A stretch of DNA of 64,000 nucleotides from positions 186,001 through 250,000 of the forward strand of contig NZ_JAHKRN010000001.1 of assembly GCF_019396385.1 (NCBI RefSeq), in the 5' to 3' direction. This stretch comes from Nonomuraea harbinensis (lineage in GTDB: Bacteria > Actinomycetota > Actinomycetes > Streptosporangiales > Streptosporangiaceae). Below, one piece after another: positions 8,665-17,683 of this stretch. Positions within the stretch are counted from its first letter, which is position 1. Each line of letters begins with the position of its first letter. Made by a program: the position numbers and the translations under genes. The notes beneath the pieces were generated by a model that did not search any database, was not told the origin of the DNA, and saw nothing but the letters and a program-made list of their open reading frames with translations.

Positions 8665-9714
8665 GTGGGAAGAACCACCCGAGTGGGCATCGCAGTGGTC
8701 GCGGCGGCACTGCTGGCGGCGTGCGGCGGCCAGGCGGCCGCCCCTGGCGGGGGCGGCATGTCGACGGCGGCCTCGACCTGGGACGAGGTCCTGAAGAAGG
8801 CGTCGGAAGAGGGCACGGTGTCGCTGTACTCGGCCCTGCTCCCCGAGGTGAACAAGGAGCTCGAGACCCGCTTCGAGAAGACGTACCCGGACATCGACCT
8901 CAAGATCACGCGTATCGTCGGACCTGAGGTCAGCGCCAAGCTCGACGCCGAGCTCAAGTCCGGGTCGCTCGGGGCCGACATCGTCAACCACGTCAACTAC
9001 GAGTGGGCGAAGACCAAGGCGGACGAGGGGCTCTTCGCCGAGCCGGTCGGCCCCAACGGCGCCGGTCCCGAATGGAAGGGCACCCCTTACCTGATCGACG
9101 ATGTCCTGCAGACGTCCGCGCTCACCGCGCTCGGCATCGCGTGGAACACGGAGAAGGTGACCGACCCGCCGGCCACCTACGAGGGTCTCGTCGACCCGAA
9201 GTACGGCGGCGGCCGGCTCGGGCTCGTGGACAACCTGGCCGCTCCCATGGCCGACCTGTACGCCTGGCTCGAGGACACCTACGGCGCCGACTACCTGACG
9301 AAGCTGGCGGCGCTCAAGCCGAAGTTCTACCCGAGCGCCGTCCCGCTGCAGGAGGCGCTGCTGTCCGGCGAGATCTCCATCGCCCTGTGGGGCGCCAACT
9401 CGACGGTCAAGCCGATCAAGGCCTCGGGCGGTCCCATCGACTGGCTCATGCCCGACCCCGGCTGGGCGCCGATGAACCTGGGCTACATGTTCAAGGAGTC
9501 GGACAACCCCAACGCGGCCCAGGTGCTGTTCGACTTCATGGCGTCCGCGGAGGGCCAGGAGTCGCTGGCCAAGGACAACCTCAGCGTCCTGCCGAACGTC
9601 GCCGGCGCGGTCGAGGCCCCGAAGGAGCTCACCCTGCTCGACCTCACCCGGGCGACCAAGCCCGGCTGGCTCGGGTCGGCGCAGAGCGAGTGGAAGCAGA
9701 CCTTCGGTCGCTGA
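8665..9714 (+). CDS. ABC transporter substrate-binding lipoprotein (ferric/phosphonate-type)
   Basis: A 349-residue extracellular solute-binding protein of the Fbp/PotD-like class. The GTG at 8665 is chosen because AGAGGA lies about 10 bases upstream and it gives a compact lipoprotein signal (GRTTRVGIAVVAAALLAAC) with the lipobox LAAC. The mature protein has the typical opening VSLYSALLPEVNKELETRF and an ending rich in Trp and Lys. Such proteins deliver Fe3+, thiamine, spermidine or 2-aminoethylphosphonate to fused-type permeases. The next two genes encode a double permease and an ATPase, completing an importer. The ligand cannot be read from the sequence. Confidence 0.85.
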   Translation: MGRTTRVGIAVVAAALLAACGGQAAAPGGGGMSTAASTWDEVLKKASEEGTVSLYSALLPEVNKELETRFEKTYPDIDLKITRIVGPEVSAKLDAELKSGSLGADIVNHVNYEWAKTKADEGLFAEPVGPNGAGPEWKGTPYLIDDVLQTSALTALGIAWNTEKVTDPPATYEGLVDPKYGGGRLGLVDNLAAPMADLYAWLEDTYGADYLTKLAALKPKFYPSAVPLQEALLSGEISIALWGANSTVKPIKASGGPIDWLMPDPGWAPMNLGYMFKESDNPNAAQVLFDFMASAEGQESLAKDNLSVLPNVAGAVEAPKELTLLDLTRATKPGWLGSAQSEWKQTFGR

Positions 9715-9763
9715 CGCCCGTCTCTCCCTTCTCCACCAGTCCGCTCCATCGGAGGCCGTAGTA

Positions 9764-11503
9764 GTGAAAAGCATCAGTGAGGCGCCGCCGGCGGCGGCCC
9801 GGCGCGGCGCGGACCCGAAGGGTGAGACCAGGCCCGGCCTCTCCCGCCGGAGAGCGCTGCGCCGCCATGCCCTGCCGATCGCCGCGATCATCGTGATCGG
9901 GTACCTCGTGCTGGCGCCCCTCGTCCGCCTGCAGCTTCTCGCGCTGGCGGACGGCGGCGCCGGCTACGCCCGTGGCTTCGGCACCGCCGACATCGCGCGC
10001 ACGATCCTCACGACGCTGCTGCTCGGCCTCGGCTCCCTCGTCATCGGGCTGGTGTTCGGGGCGGTGCTGGCGTGGTACTCGATCCAGCTGCCGCCCCGGG
10101 CGCGCTGGATGGCGTCGCTCCCGATCCTGCCCATCGTGGTGCCGCCGGTCGCCAGCATGATCGGGTGGGGGCTGCTCCTCGCCCCGAACTCCGGCACGGT
10201 CAACCGGTTCATCAGGTCGCTGCCCTTCTGGACCGGCGGCGACACCGGGCCGATCGACGTCTTCACCGTCCCGTGGATCGTGTTCCTGACGGCGCTCGGG
10301 CTGACGTCGTTCGTGTACGTGTTCCTGCGGGCGGGCCTGCTGCGGGTCAACTACGAGCTGGTCGAGGCCGGGCGCACGGCCGGGGACGGGCCGGTGGGCG
10401 TCTTCTTCCGCATCCTGCTGCCCGTCGTGCGGCCCTCGCTCATCTACGGCGGCGCGGTGGCGCTGCTGCTCGGCCTGGGCCAGTTCACGGCGCCCCTGCT
10501 GCTCGGCTCGATCAAGAACGTCAAGGTCCTGACGACCGAGGTGTACTTCTTCGCCAACGCCGGCCTGGCGGACTACGGCGCCGCAGCCGCGGTCGCGTCC
10601 CCGCTCCTGCTGGTCGGGTTCGGCATCGTCGCCCTGCAGCGGATGCTCCTCGGCGAGGAGCGGCGGTTCGTCACCGACGGGGGGAAGACCTCCCGTTACT
10701 CCGCGCGGCGCAGCCCGGCCGCGGTCGTCGTCATCGGGCTGTTCTCCGCCGTCGTGGCGCTGCTGCCGCTGCTGGCGCTGATCGCCGCCTCCCTGTCGCC
10801 GTTCTGGACCGGCCAGATCGACGTGAGCACGTGGAGCCTCAAGAACTTCCGCGAGCTGTGGGACACGCCGACGGCGGTCAGCGCCGTCCAGACGAGCCTC
10901 GTCGCCTCGGGCATCTCCGTGCTCGTGTCGCTGCCGATCGGGTACGTGCTGGCGGACATCCTGCACCGCCGCTCGCTCGACGCCCGCGTCCGCGCGATCG
11001 TCGACATCCTGGTCTCGCTGCCGCTGGGGGTGCCCGCGGTGGTGTTCGGCGCCGGGTTCCTGTTCACCTACACCGCGCCGCCGTTCGTCCTGTACGGCAC
11101 GCCGTGGGTCCTCGTGGTGGTCTACGTGACGCTGATGCTGCCGTTCGCCACCCGCATGCAGCTCGCGGCCCGCATGTCGCTCGGCGACAGCTACCAGGAG
11201 GCGGCCCGGGTCAGCGGGGCCGGGCCGGTGCGCACGCACCTCCAGGTCGTCATCCCGATGATCCGCGGCTCGCTCGGCGGCGCGGCCGCGCTCATCTTCG
11301 TCCTGCTCACCCACGAGTTCGCCGCGTCGCTGCTGGTGCGGTCGACCCGGACCCAGGTCATGGGCACGACCCTGTACGACCTGTGGCTCAACGTTTCCTA
11401 CCCTCTGGTCGCCGCCATGGGACTGGTGATGTGCCTGGTGACGGCCGCGGGCGTCATCCTCGCGGTACGGCTCGGGGGCTCCAAAGCATTGGAGAGTTTG
11501 TGA
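9764..11503 (+). CDS. ABC transporter permease, two fused permease domains
   Basis: A 579-residue protein made of two tandem binding-protein-dependent permease domains, each of about six transmembrane helices (residues about 35-300 and 330-575). The EAA-loop signatures are VEAGRTAGDGPVGVFFRI in the first half and EAARVSGAGPVRTHLQVV in the second. This two-in-one arrangement is typical of Fe3+ (FbpB), thiamine (ThiP) and phosphonate importers, where one chain forms the whole channel. The GTG at 9764 follows GGAGG at 8-base spacing. Its stop overlaps the start of the ATPase gene (TGATG), indicating translational coupling. Confidence 0.88.
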   Translation: MKSISEAPPAAARRGADPKGETRPGLSRRRALRRHALPIAAIIVIGYLVLAPLVRLQLLALADGGAGYARGFGTADIARTILTTLLLGLGSLVIGLVFGAVLAWYSIQLPPRARWMASLPILPIVVPPVASMIGWGLLLAPNSGTVNRFIRSLPFWTGGDTGPIDVFTVPWIVFLTALGLTSFVYVFLRAGLLRVNYELVEAGRTAGDGPVGVFFRILLPVVRPSLIYGGAVALLLGLGQFTAPLLLGSIKNVKVLTTEVYFFANAGLADYGAAAAVASPLLLVGFGIVALQRMLLGEERRFVTDGGKTSRYSARRSPAAVVVIGLFSAVVALLPLLALIAASLSPFWTGQIDVSTWSLKNFRELWDTPTAVSAVQTSLVASGISVLVSLPIGYVLADILHRRSLDARVRAIVDILVSLPLGVPAVVFGAGFLFTYTAPPFVLYGTPWVLVVVYVTLMLPFATRMQLAARMSLGDSYQEAARVSGAGPVRTHLQVVIPMIRGSLGGAAALIFVLLTHEFAASLLVRSTRTQVMGTTLYDLWLNVSYPLVAAMGLVMCLVTAAGVILAVRLGGSKALESL

Positions 11504-12627
11504 TGTTCGGTATCGAGAACCTGACGAAGACCTTCGGGTCCGGAGCGGGCCGTTTCACCGCGATCGACGGGCTGAACCTCGACATCCAGGAGGGCGAGCT
11601 GGTCGTGCTCCTCGGGCAGAGCGGTTGCGGGAAGACCACGGCGCTGCGCTGCGTGGCGGGCCTGGAGAGCGCCGACGAGGGCGTGATCCGCTTCGGGGAC
11701 ACCGTGGTGTTCGACTCCGGCCGGGGGGTCGACGTCGCCCCGGAGAAGCGCGAGCTGGGCATGGTCTTCCAGTCGTACGCGCTGTGGCCGCACAGGACGG
11801 TGCGTCAGAACATCAGCTACCCGCTCAAGGTGCGCAAGCTGACCAAGGCGCTCAAGGAGGAGAAATGGGTCGAGCAGGCGGCCGACCTGGTCGACTGCGG
11901 GCCCCTGCTCGACCGCTACCCGCACCAGTTGTCCGGTGGCCAGCAGCAGCGGGTGGCGCTGGCGCGCGGCCTCGTGTCACGGCCCCGCCTGGTGCTCATG
12001 GACGAGCCCCTCAGCAACCTGGACGCCCTCCTGCGGGTCCGCGTCCGCAACGAGCTGCACGAGCTGCACCAGCGCCTGGGCTTCGCGGGCCTGTACGTGA
12101 CCCACGACCAGTCCGAGGCGATGGCCCTCGGTGACCGGGTCGCCGTCATGAACAAGGGCCGGATCGAGCAGATCGGCACACCCCAGGACGTCTTCGAACG
12201 TCCCGAGACGTCCTACGTCGCCAACTTCGTCGGCATCACGAACGTCCTGGACCTGGTCCGCGAGGACGGCCGGTGGCGGCTCAAGGCGGCGCCCGACGAG
12301 CCCGTGGAGCCGGCGTCGCTCCCGGAGGAGCTCGGGGCGGGGTGCCAGGTGCGGTTCCGGCAGTCCGACGCCGTGATCGTGCCCGCTCCCACGTCCCGGT
12401 CGTGCCTGCGTTTCCAGGCCACCGTGGCCGACTCCGTGTACGTCGGCCGCAGCTACGACGTCAGCGTCAGCCTGGGCGACGTCCGGCTCAACGCGCGCGC
12501 GGACGCGGCCGTCGCGGCGGGTCTCGACAGGGGCAAGCCGGTCACCGTCGAGGTGCCGTGGCCGGCCTGCGTCTGGTTCGGGACCGACGGGCTGCGGGTG
12601 CCGGTGGGTGACCTCGTCTCCTCATGA
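11503..12627 (+). CDS. ABC transporter ATP-binding protein with TOBE domain
   Basis: A 374-residue ATPase that energises the importer encoded just upstream. Walker A is GQSGCGKTT, the Q-loop is VFQSYALWPH, the signature is LSGGQQQR, Walker B is LVLMDEPLSNLD and the H-loop is VTHDQSEA. The last 120 residues are a TOBE-type regulatory domain, as in the Pot/Fbp subfamily. The ATG at 11503 shares bases with the permease stop codon. The operon (binding protein, permease, ATPase) ends at the GC-rich hairpin after 12627. Confidence 0.9.
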   Translation: MFGIENLTKTFGSGAGRFTAIDGLNLDIQEGELVVLLGQSGCGKTTALRCVAGLESADEGVIRFGDTVVFDSGRGVDVAPEKRELGMVFQSYALWPHRTVRQNISYPLKVRKLTKALKEEKWVEQAADLVDCGPLLDRYPHQLSGGQQQRVALARGLVSRPRLVLMDEPLSNLDALLRVRVRNELHELHQRLGFAGLYVTHDQSEAMALGDRVAVMNKGRIEQIGTPQDVFERPETSYVANFVGITNVLDLVREDGRWRLKAAPDEPVEPASLPEELGAGCQVRFRQSDAVIVPAPTSRSCLRFQATVADSVYVGRSYDVSVSLGDVRLNARADAAVAAGLDRGKPVTVEVPWPACVWFGTDGLRVPVGDLVSS

Positions 12628-12632
12628 GGGCC

Positions 12633-12656
12633 GCCGGGCCGGCGTGCCGGCCCGGC
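12633..12656. terminator. Bidirectional GC-rich hairpin
   Basis: GCCGGGCCGGC at 12633-12643 pairs perfectly with 12646-12656. It lies in the 34 bases between the convergent ends of the ABC ATPase and ferredoxin reductase genes. There is no T-run, as is common in high-GC actinomycetes. Confidence 0.6.
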
Positions 12657-12661
12657 CGCTC

Positions 12662-13834
12662 TCACGCGACGATCGCGCCGATGGCCGTCGCGTCGAAGGC
12701 CGTGTTCACGTGCGGCCGGCACCGGTTGAGAGCCAGGGGCATGTCCAGCGCGGCGACCCCGGTCACGATCCCGTCCCTGGTGTAGACCGCGAGGAAGCCG
12801 TGCTCGTCGTCGCGCAGGACGCGCAGCTCGTCCGAGGGGGCAGGGGTGCCCAGGCACTGCAGCTTGGAGCCGTGCTGATCGCTCCAGAAGTACGGGACGT
12901 CGGAGAGGCGCCGGGGCGGCGCGTCCGGCCGGGCGATGTTGTGGCCGACGACCACCGCCGTCGCGACCGCGTGGTTCCAGTGTTCGGTGCGCCCGTGGCC
13001 GGCGATGCTCGCCACGTCGCCGACGGCGTGCACTCCCTCGACGGGCGTGGCCCCGGTCTCGTCGCACGGCACGCCCGCGGCCGCGTCCAGCCCCGAACCG
13101 GCGAGCCACTCGACGTTGGGTACGCCGCCGATCGCGCCGACCACAACGTCCGTCGGCAGGACGTCGCCGTCGTCGAGCGTGACCGTGAAGCGGCCGGCCT
13201 CCGGCTCGGCGCCTGCGATGCGACGCCCGAGACGGAGGCCGACGCCGTGCCGGCGGTGCAGCGCGGCGACGCGTTCCGCCACGGTGGGCCCCAGCGCCCA
13301 GAGCGGTGCGGACCCGGCCTCGACGACGGTCACGGACCGCCCGAGGCTCCTGGCCGCCGAGGCGATCTCCAGGCCGAGGAAGCCGGCGCCCACCACGGTG
13401 ACGTGCGCCGCGGCGAGGACGGCGTCCCGTACCTTGCGGGAGTCCTCCCAGGTGCGCAGGGTCAGCACGGGCAGCGCGGGGTGGATGGCGGGCAGCGCCC
13501 GCGCCCGTACGCCCGTCGCGATCACCAGGTGCTCGAACGGCAGGCGGGCGCCGTCGGAGAGGACGAGCCGCCTGTCCAGCCCGTCCAGCCGGGTCGCGCG
13601 GACGCCGCGGATCACCTCGATGCCCTGGTAGGCCAGGACCTCGCCGGACCGCAGCGGCGCCGGCTCCGCCGGGTCGCCGACGAGCGCCGCCTTCGACAGG
13701 GGCGGCCGGTCGTAGGGCAGCCAGGGCTCGTCACCCACGATCGTGATCGGCCCGGCATGCCCGAACCGCCGCAGGTTCTCCGCGGTGCGAAGCGCCGCGA
13801 GACCACCACCGGCGATGACGACGGGTCCTGGCAT
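12662..13834 (-). CDS. NAD(P)H:ferredoxin reductase (FAD, P450 partner type)
   Basis: A 390-residue pyridine-nucleotide-disulfide-type oxidoreductase resembling putidaredoxin/rubredoxin reductases. An N-terminal FAD-binding GxGxxA motif (IAGGGLAALRTAENL), a second dinucleotide motif near residue 150 (VVGAGFLGLEIASAARSLG) for NAD(P)H and the late FAD contact (GVHAVGDVAS) are in the expected order, followed by a C-terminal reductase-like domain. No redox-active CxxC is present, so electrons go to an iron-sulfur protein. It is divergent from a P450 gene that is followed by a ferredoxin gene, which makes it the likely first carrier of a class I P450 chain. Confidence 0.88.
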   Translation of the reverse strand: MPGPVVIAGGGLAALRTAENLRRFGHAGPITIVGDEPWLPYDRPPLSKAALVGDPAEPAPLRSGEVLAYQGIEVIRGVRATRLDGLDRRLVLSDGARLPFEHLVIATGVRARALPAIHPALPVLTLRTWEDSRKVRDAVLAAAHVTVVGAGFLGLEIASAARSLGRSVTVVEAGSAPLWALGPTVAERVAALHRRHGVGLRLGRRIAGAEPEAGRFTVTLDDGDVLPTDVVVGAIGGVPNVEWLAGSGLDAAAGVPCDETGATPVEGVHAVGDVASIAGHGRTEHWNHAVATAVVVGHNIARPDAPPRRLSDVPYFWSDQHGSKLQCLGTPAPSDELRVLRDDEHGFLAVYTRDGIVTGVAALDMPLALNRCRPHVNTAFDATAIGAIVA

Positions 13835-13855
13835 CTGCTCTCCTCGGGTGCTGTC

Positions 13856-13884
13856 TTGACTTTACGCCCACATCAAGGATAACA
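13856..13884 (+). promoter_or_regulatory. Possible promoter of the P450 operon
   Basis: TTGACT (13856-13861) is followed after 17 bases by ATAACA, or after 18 by TAACAA, in an AT-rich island of the divergent gap between the reductase and P450 genes. The upstream element is good and the -10 element is weak. The reductase promoter must overlap the same region on the other strand. Confidence 0.35.
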
Positions 13885-13954
13885 ATTCCTACCATAATCA
13901 TAGTTGGAGCCCAGGCGTCCGGGCTCTGGTCGGAAACAGTGCGGAGGGGCAGGC

Positions 13955-15193
13955 ATGACACGCTCATCTATCCTCGATCCGGAGGTCGCGGCGGATCCCC
14001 ACGCCTTCTATCGGGAACTCCGCGCCGACGCCCCCGTCCTCCAGGACGCGCGGCTCGGATCGTTCCTGGTGAGCACGTACCGCGGCGTCTCCTCGGTCTA
14101 CAAGGACGCGCGCTTCTCGACCCGCGCCTACACCGGGACCCTTGAGGCCATCCACGGCCGGACGGTCCTGTCGATGGACGGGCTCCTGCACGCGAAGAAC
14201 CGCGCCCTGCTCACCCCGCACTTCCGCGGCCAGGGCCTCGACCGCGTGCACGCCCTCATCCACCGCACGGCCGCCAAGATCCTGGAGCAGATCGTCCCGC
14301 GCCGCGCCCAGCGGCTGGCCGACGAGATGCGCGACAGCGCGGACGGCTCGCGCGTCGACCTCGTGGCGGGGTTCGCGCATCGGTACCCGATCGCGGTGAT
14401 CGCCGACATGCTCGGGCTGCCGGAGTCCGACCACGAGCTGTTCGCGGGGTGGTACGGCAAGATCATGGCGTTCGTCAGCAACCTCTCCGGCGACGAGGAG
14501 GTGCACCGTCAGGGCCTCCAGGCCAGGGCGGACCTGGCCGGCTACATGGCCCCGCTGATCGCGTACCGTCGCGAGCACCCCGGCGACGACCTGATCTCGA
14601 TGCTCGTCCAGTCCCAGGTGGACGACTACCGCATGACCGACGACGAGGTGCGCGCGTACATCAGCCTCCTGCTGACCGCCGGTGGCGAGACGACCGACAA
14701 GGCGTTCGGGAGCCTGTGCAAGAACCTGCTGGTCGGCGGCGAGTGGGCCCGGGTGCGCGACAACCGTGACCTGGTGGACGCGGCGATCGCCGAGACGCTG
14801 CGCTTCTCCCCGCCCAGCCAGATCACCACCCGCATGTGCGAGGAGGACGTCGAGCTGGAGGGCGTCCAGGTGCCCGCCGGGTCGACGATGCTGCTCATCG
14901 CGGCCTCGGCCAACCGGGACGAGTCGCGCTTCGAGAGGTCCGAGGAGTTCGTCATCGGCCGCCCCGACCTCGACCCGGCCCGGGCCTTCAGCGGAGCGGC
15001 GGGCCACCTCTCCTTCGGCACGGGCCGCCACTTCTGCCTCGGCGCGATGCTCGCCAAGACGGAGATGGAGGTCGGGCTCAACCTGCTCCTCGACTCGTTC
15101 CCCGGCATGCGGCTCGCCGACGGCGCCGAGCCGGTCGACGTCGGCCTGCGCACCCGCGGCCCACGCGACCTCTACGTGAACCTGGCCGCATGA
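13955..15193 (+). CDS. Cytochrome P450
   Basis: A 412-residue soluble bacterial P450 with no membrane anchor. The I-helix oxygen-activation motif AGGETT is at about 242-247, the ExxR pair is E280-R283 (ETLRF) and the haem loop FGTGRHFCLG contains the axial Cys361. All essential residues are present, so it should be an active monooxygenase. The ATG at 13955 is chosen because GGAGG precedes it; an in-frame upstream start at 13904 adds 17 unrelated residues. The stop codon overlaps the SDR start (ATGA). With the reductase and ferredoxin beside it, it forms a complete class I system. Substrate unknown. Confidence 0.92.
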   Translation: MTRSSILDPEVAADPHAFYRELRADAPVLQDARLGSFLVSTYRGVSSVYKDARFSTRAYTGTLEAIHGRTVLSMDGLLHAKNRALLTPHFRGQGLDRVHALIHRTAAKILEQIVPRRAQRLADEMRDSADGSRVDLVAGFAHRYPIAVIADMLGLPESDHELFAGWYGKIMAFVSNLSGDEEVHRQGLQARADLAGYMAPLIAYRREHPGDDLISMLVQSQVDDYRMTDDEVRAYISLLLTAGGETTDKAFGSLCKNLLVGGEWARVRDNRDLVDAAIAETLRFSPPSQITTRMCEEDVELEGVQVPAGSTMLLIAASANRDESRFERSEEFVIGRPDLDPARAFSGAAGHLSFGTGRHFCLGAMLAKTEMEVGLNLLLDSFPGMRLADGAEPVDVGLRTRGPRDLYVNLAA

Positions 15194-15933
15194 GCAGGCT
15201 CGACGGCAAGGTGGCGCTCGTGTCGGGCGGCGCGGCGGGCCTCGGCGCGGCCTACTGCCGGGCTCTGGCCGCCGAAGGCGCGCGGGTCGTGGTGACCGAC
15301 GTGGCCGCCGAGGCGGCGCGGGCGGTCGCCGGGGACTGCGGGCCGCACGCCTCGTCCGTGGCGCTCGACGTCGTGGACGAGTCCGCGTGGGCGGCCGCGA
15401 CCGACCACTGCCGCCGGCGCTACGGGCGCCTCGACGTGCTGGTCAACAACGCCGGCATCGTGCACAGGACCGCCCTCATGGAGACGGACGCGGCATCCTT
15501 CCAGCGGGTGCTGGAGGTGAACGCGTTCGGCACGTTCCTGGGCATGAAGGCGGTCGTCCCCCTCATGCGCGAAGGCGGCGGCGGCTCCATCGTCAACGTG
15601 TCGAGCACGGCCGGGGTGACCGGCTTCCCCGGCATCATCGGCTACACGGCCGGCAAGTGGGCGGTGCGCGGGATGACCAAGGCCGCCGCCGTCGAGCTCG
15701 CCCCGTACGGGGTGCGCGTGAACACGATCGTGCCCGGCCTGGTCGAGACCCCCATGACCGCCGACTTCGCCGGCCCGGGCGGCAGCCTGCGGCGGAAGAA
15801 GGGGTCGGTGGACGAGGTCGCGCCGTTGGTCGTGTTCCTCGCCTCGGACGAGTCGGCTTTCTGCACGGGCGCCGACTTCGTCGCCGACGGCGGCGAGACC
15901 GCGGCGACACCCGCCGTGCGGAGTTCCCCATGA
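15190..15933 (+). CDS. Short-chain dehydrogenase/reductase
   Basis: A 247-residue classical SDR. The cofactor motif GGAAGLG is at 13-19, NNAG at about 86-89, and the catalytic Ser139, Tyr152 and Lys156 (YTAGK) are all present. An acidic residue after the second strand (VTDVA) favours NAD over NADP. It probably oxidises an alcohol made by the P450 or reduces the ketone. The ATG overlaps the P450 stop codon, so the two are translationally coupled. The C-terminus ends in a short Pro/Ala tail beyond the usual GG-containing end. Confidence 0.88.
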   Translation: MSRLDGKVALVSGGAAGLGAAYCRALAAEGARVVVTDVAAEAARAVAGDCGPHASSVALDVVDESAWAAATDHCRRRYGRLDVLVNNAGIVHRTALMETDAASFQRVLEVNAFGTFLGMKAVVPLMREGGGGSIVNVSSTAGVTGFPGIIGYTAGKWAVRGMTKAAAVELAPYGVRVNTIVPGLVETPMTADFAGPGGSLRRKKGSVDEVAPLVVFLASDESAFCTGADFVADGGETAATPAVRSSP

Positions 15934-15955
15934 GGTTCGGCAGGAAGGGACGCTG

Positions 15956-16168
15956 ATGAGCGCCTACAAGATAGAAGTGGACCTGGACCAGTGCCAGGCG
16001 CACGGGATGTGCGTCGCCACGGCGCCGGGGCTGTTCGGGATGAGGCCCGACGACTCGAAGGCGATGCCGCTGGCCGACGTCGTGAGCGGTCCGGAGGCCG
16101 AGGAGGCGGGCCTGGCGGCCGAAGGGTGCCCCGAGCTCGCGATCACGCTCAGACCGCTCGGCGACTGA
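15956..16168 (+). CDS. Small ferredoxin, CxxHxxC(x)nCP type
   Basis: A 70-residue ferredoxin of the kind that feeds actinobacterial P450s. Cluster ligands are Cys13, Cys19 and Cys58 (followed by Pro59), with His16 at the position where 4Fe-4S proteins have a fourth cysteine. This pattern usually holds a 3Fe-4S cluster. AGGAAGGGACG precedes the ATG. It lies between the SDR and SnoaL-like genes in the P450 operon and is the evident electron shuttle between the divergent reductase and the P450. Confidence 0.88.
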   Translation: MSAYKIEVDLDQCQAHGMCVATAPGLFGMRPDDSKAMPLADVVSGPEAEEAGLAAEGCPELAITLRPLGD

Positions 16169-16180
16169 GAGGGAGGAGCC

Positions 16181-16588
16181 ATGCCCGACTGGGCCGCACT
16201 CAACACCCTCCTCGGTGACTTCGCCTGGGGTCTCGACACGAAGGACCCGGACGCGGTCCTGGCCTGCTACTGGCCGGGGGCGCGCTACAGCGTCCAGGCC
16301 GCCGACGGCACGCTCTACGGCCCCCACGAGGGTCACGACGCGATCCGGGCGCACTTCGGCGGGACGATCGGCCGGCAGACGGACACCCGGCGGCACGTGA
16401 TCACCAATGTCCGCGTCGCCTCCGTCGCGGGCGCCACCTCGACGGTCGCCGCCTACCTGACGCTCATGGTCACCGTCGACGGCGTGCTGCGGCCGAGGTG
16501 CACCGGGACCTACCGCTTCGTCGTCCGGGAGGAGGGCGGCGAGCTCAGGTTCGACGAGAGCTCCGTCACCCTCGACGGCGCGTTCTGA
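16181..16588 (+). CDS. SnoaL-like (NTF2-fold) protein
   Basis: A 135-residue single-domain protein of the NTF2/SnoaL-like superfamily: an N-terminal helix (NTLLGDFAWGLDTKD), the characteristic VLACYWPGARY, a GPHEGHDAIRAHF helix and then the curved beta-sheet. Such proteins act as isomerases, cyclases, dehydratases or small-molecule-binding partners. It is the last gene of the P450 operon, 12 bases after the ferredoxin, with GGGAGGAG before the ATG. A role on the P450 product is plausible but not shown. Confidence 0.8.
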   Translation: MPDWAALNTLLGDFAWGLDTKDPDAVLACYWPGARYSVQAADGTLYGPHEGHDAIRAHFGGTIGRQTDTRRHVITNVRVASVAGATSTVAAYLTLMVTVDGVLRPRCTGTYRFVVREEGGELRFDESSVTLDGAF

Positions 16589-16593
16589 CGCCT

Positions 16594-16947
16594 TCAGCCG
16601 GGGTGCTCCAGCAGGTAGTCGCGGAGCACCACGGCCTGGTTGTGCTCGGTGTCCTTGGCCGAGTAGAGCAGGGTCACCGGCCCTTCGGCGGCGGCGTCGA
16701 GCAGCGGGCGCAGCGACTCGCGGCCGGCGTCGAGCTCGGCCCGGTAGCGTACGGCGAACTCGGCGAACCGCTCGGGCCGGTGGCCGAACCACTGGCGCAG
16801 CTCCTTCGACGGCGCGGCGTCCCGCACCCAGCCGTCGAGCCGCAGGTCGTCCTTGCGCACGCCGCGCGGCCACACCCGGTCCACCAGGAAAACGGCCCCC
16901 TCGGCCGGCGGGTCTTCGTACACGCGCTGGATGGTGATGGATCCCAC
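16594..16947 (-). CDS. DUF488 family protein
   Basis: A 117-residue protein of the DUF488 family, recognised by VFLVDRVWPRGVRKDDLRLD near the start, the ELRQWFGHRPERFAEFAVRY helix and the closing VTLLYSAKDTEHNQAVVLRDYL. Members are small cytoplasmic proteins of unknown biochemical role. The GTG at 16947 gives the family's usual length; longer in-frame starts add about 80 residues of Arg/Ser-rich sequence with no similarity to expected domains. It is convergent with the SnoaL-like gene, which ends 5 bases away. Confidence 0.8.
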   Translation of the reverse strand: MGSITIQRVYEDPPAEGAVFLVDRVWPRGVRKDDLRLDGWVRDAAPSKELRQWFGHRPERFAEFAVRYRAELDAGRESLRPLLDAAAEGPVTLLYSAKDTEHNQAVVLRDYLLEHPG

Positions 16948-17128
16948 GTCTGCTCGCCTACCCTCTTCCCGCCAGGACACCACGTGGTGGCCGGGAGAAG
17001 GTAGGGGCGGACGGCGTACGGACGGGTGCCGAAGGTCCCATCGAGCCGGGGTCGTACGGCTCTGCCTGCGTGATCGCCGGTGCGGTGAACTGTAACCAGC
17101 AGCAGGCACCCCTGAAAGGACAGGAGCC

Positions 17129-17668
17129 ATGGCCACCACGTACGACCGCCCCACGGCACGCAGGATCCCGGTGCAGATTCCCGAGGCGCACACCCGCCGC
17201 CCCGTCGACTACGTGTGGGCCATCGCCCGGATCGCACTGGGCTGGACCTTCCTGTGGGCCTTCCTCGACAAGACCTTCGGCCTGGGCTTCGCCACCACGG
17301 CCGAGAAGGCCTGGCTGGCGGGCGGCAGCCCGACCACCGGCTTCCTGAAGGGCACCGAGGAGAACGCGCTCGGCGGCTTCTTCACCGCACTCGCCGGCCA
17401 CGCCTGGGTCGACTGGCTGTTCATGCTCGGACTCCTCGGCATCGGCCTCGCGCTCATGCTCGGCATCGGCACCCGCGTCGCGGCGGTCGCCGGCGGCCTG
17501 ATGATGGTGATGATGTGGGCGGCGGCACTGCCCCTGACCACCAACCCCTTCATGGACGAGCACCTCGTCTACACGGTCGTCCTGGCCGGTCTGGCCATGG
17601 CCAACGCGGGCGAAACCCTCGGTCTCGGCAAGACGGCCATCGTCCAGCGGTACCCGATACTCAAGTAA
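17129..17668 (+). CDS. DoxX/DoxD-like membrane protein
   Basis: A 179-residue protein with four hydrophobic segments (about 30-50, 85-105, 110-135 and 148-165). The pattern IARIALGWTFLWAFLDKTFGLGF and the later LMLGIGTRVAAVAGGLMMVMMW are typical of DoxX/DoxD-like proteins, related to the small subunit of thiosulfate:quinone oxidoreductase. Stand-alone actinomycete versions are often linked to redox or thiol stress, but no oxidoreductase partner is encoded next to it. The ATG follows AAAGGACAGGAG. A strong hairpin terminator follows the stop. Confidence 0.78.
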   Translation: MATTYDRPTARRIPVQIPEAHTRRPVDYVWAIARIALGWTFLWAFLDKTFGLGFATTAEKAWLAGGSPTTGFLKGTEENALGGFFTALAGHAWVDWLFMLGLLGIGLALMLGIGTRVAAVAGGLMMVMMWAAALPLTTNPFMDEHLVYTVVLAGLAMANAGETLGLGKTAIVQRYPILK

Positions 17669-17683
17669 CCCCTTCCCCACTGG

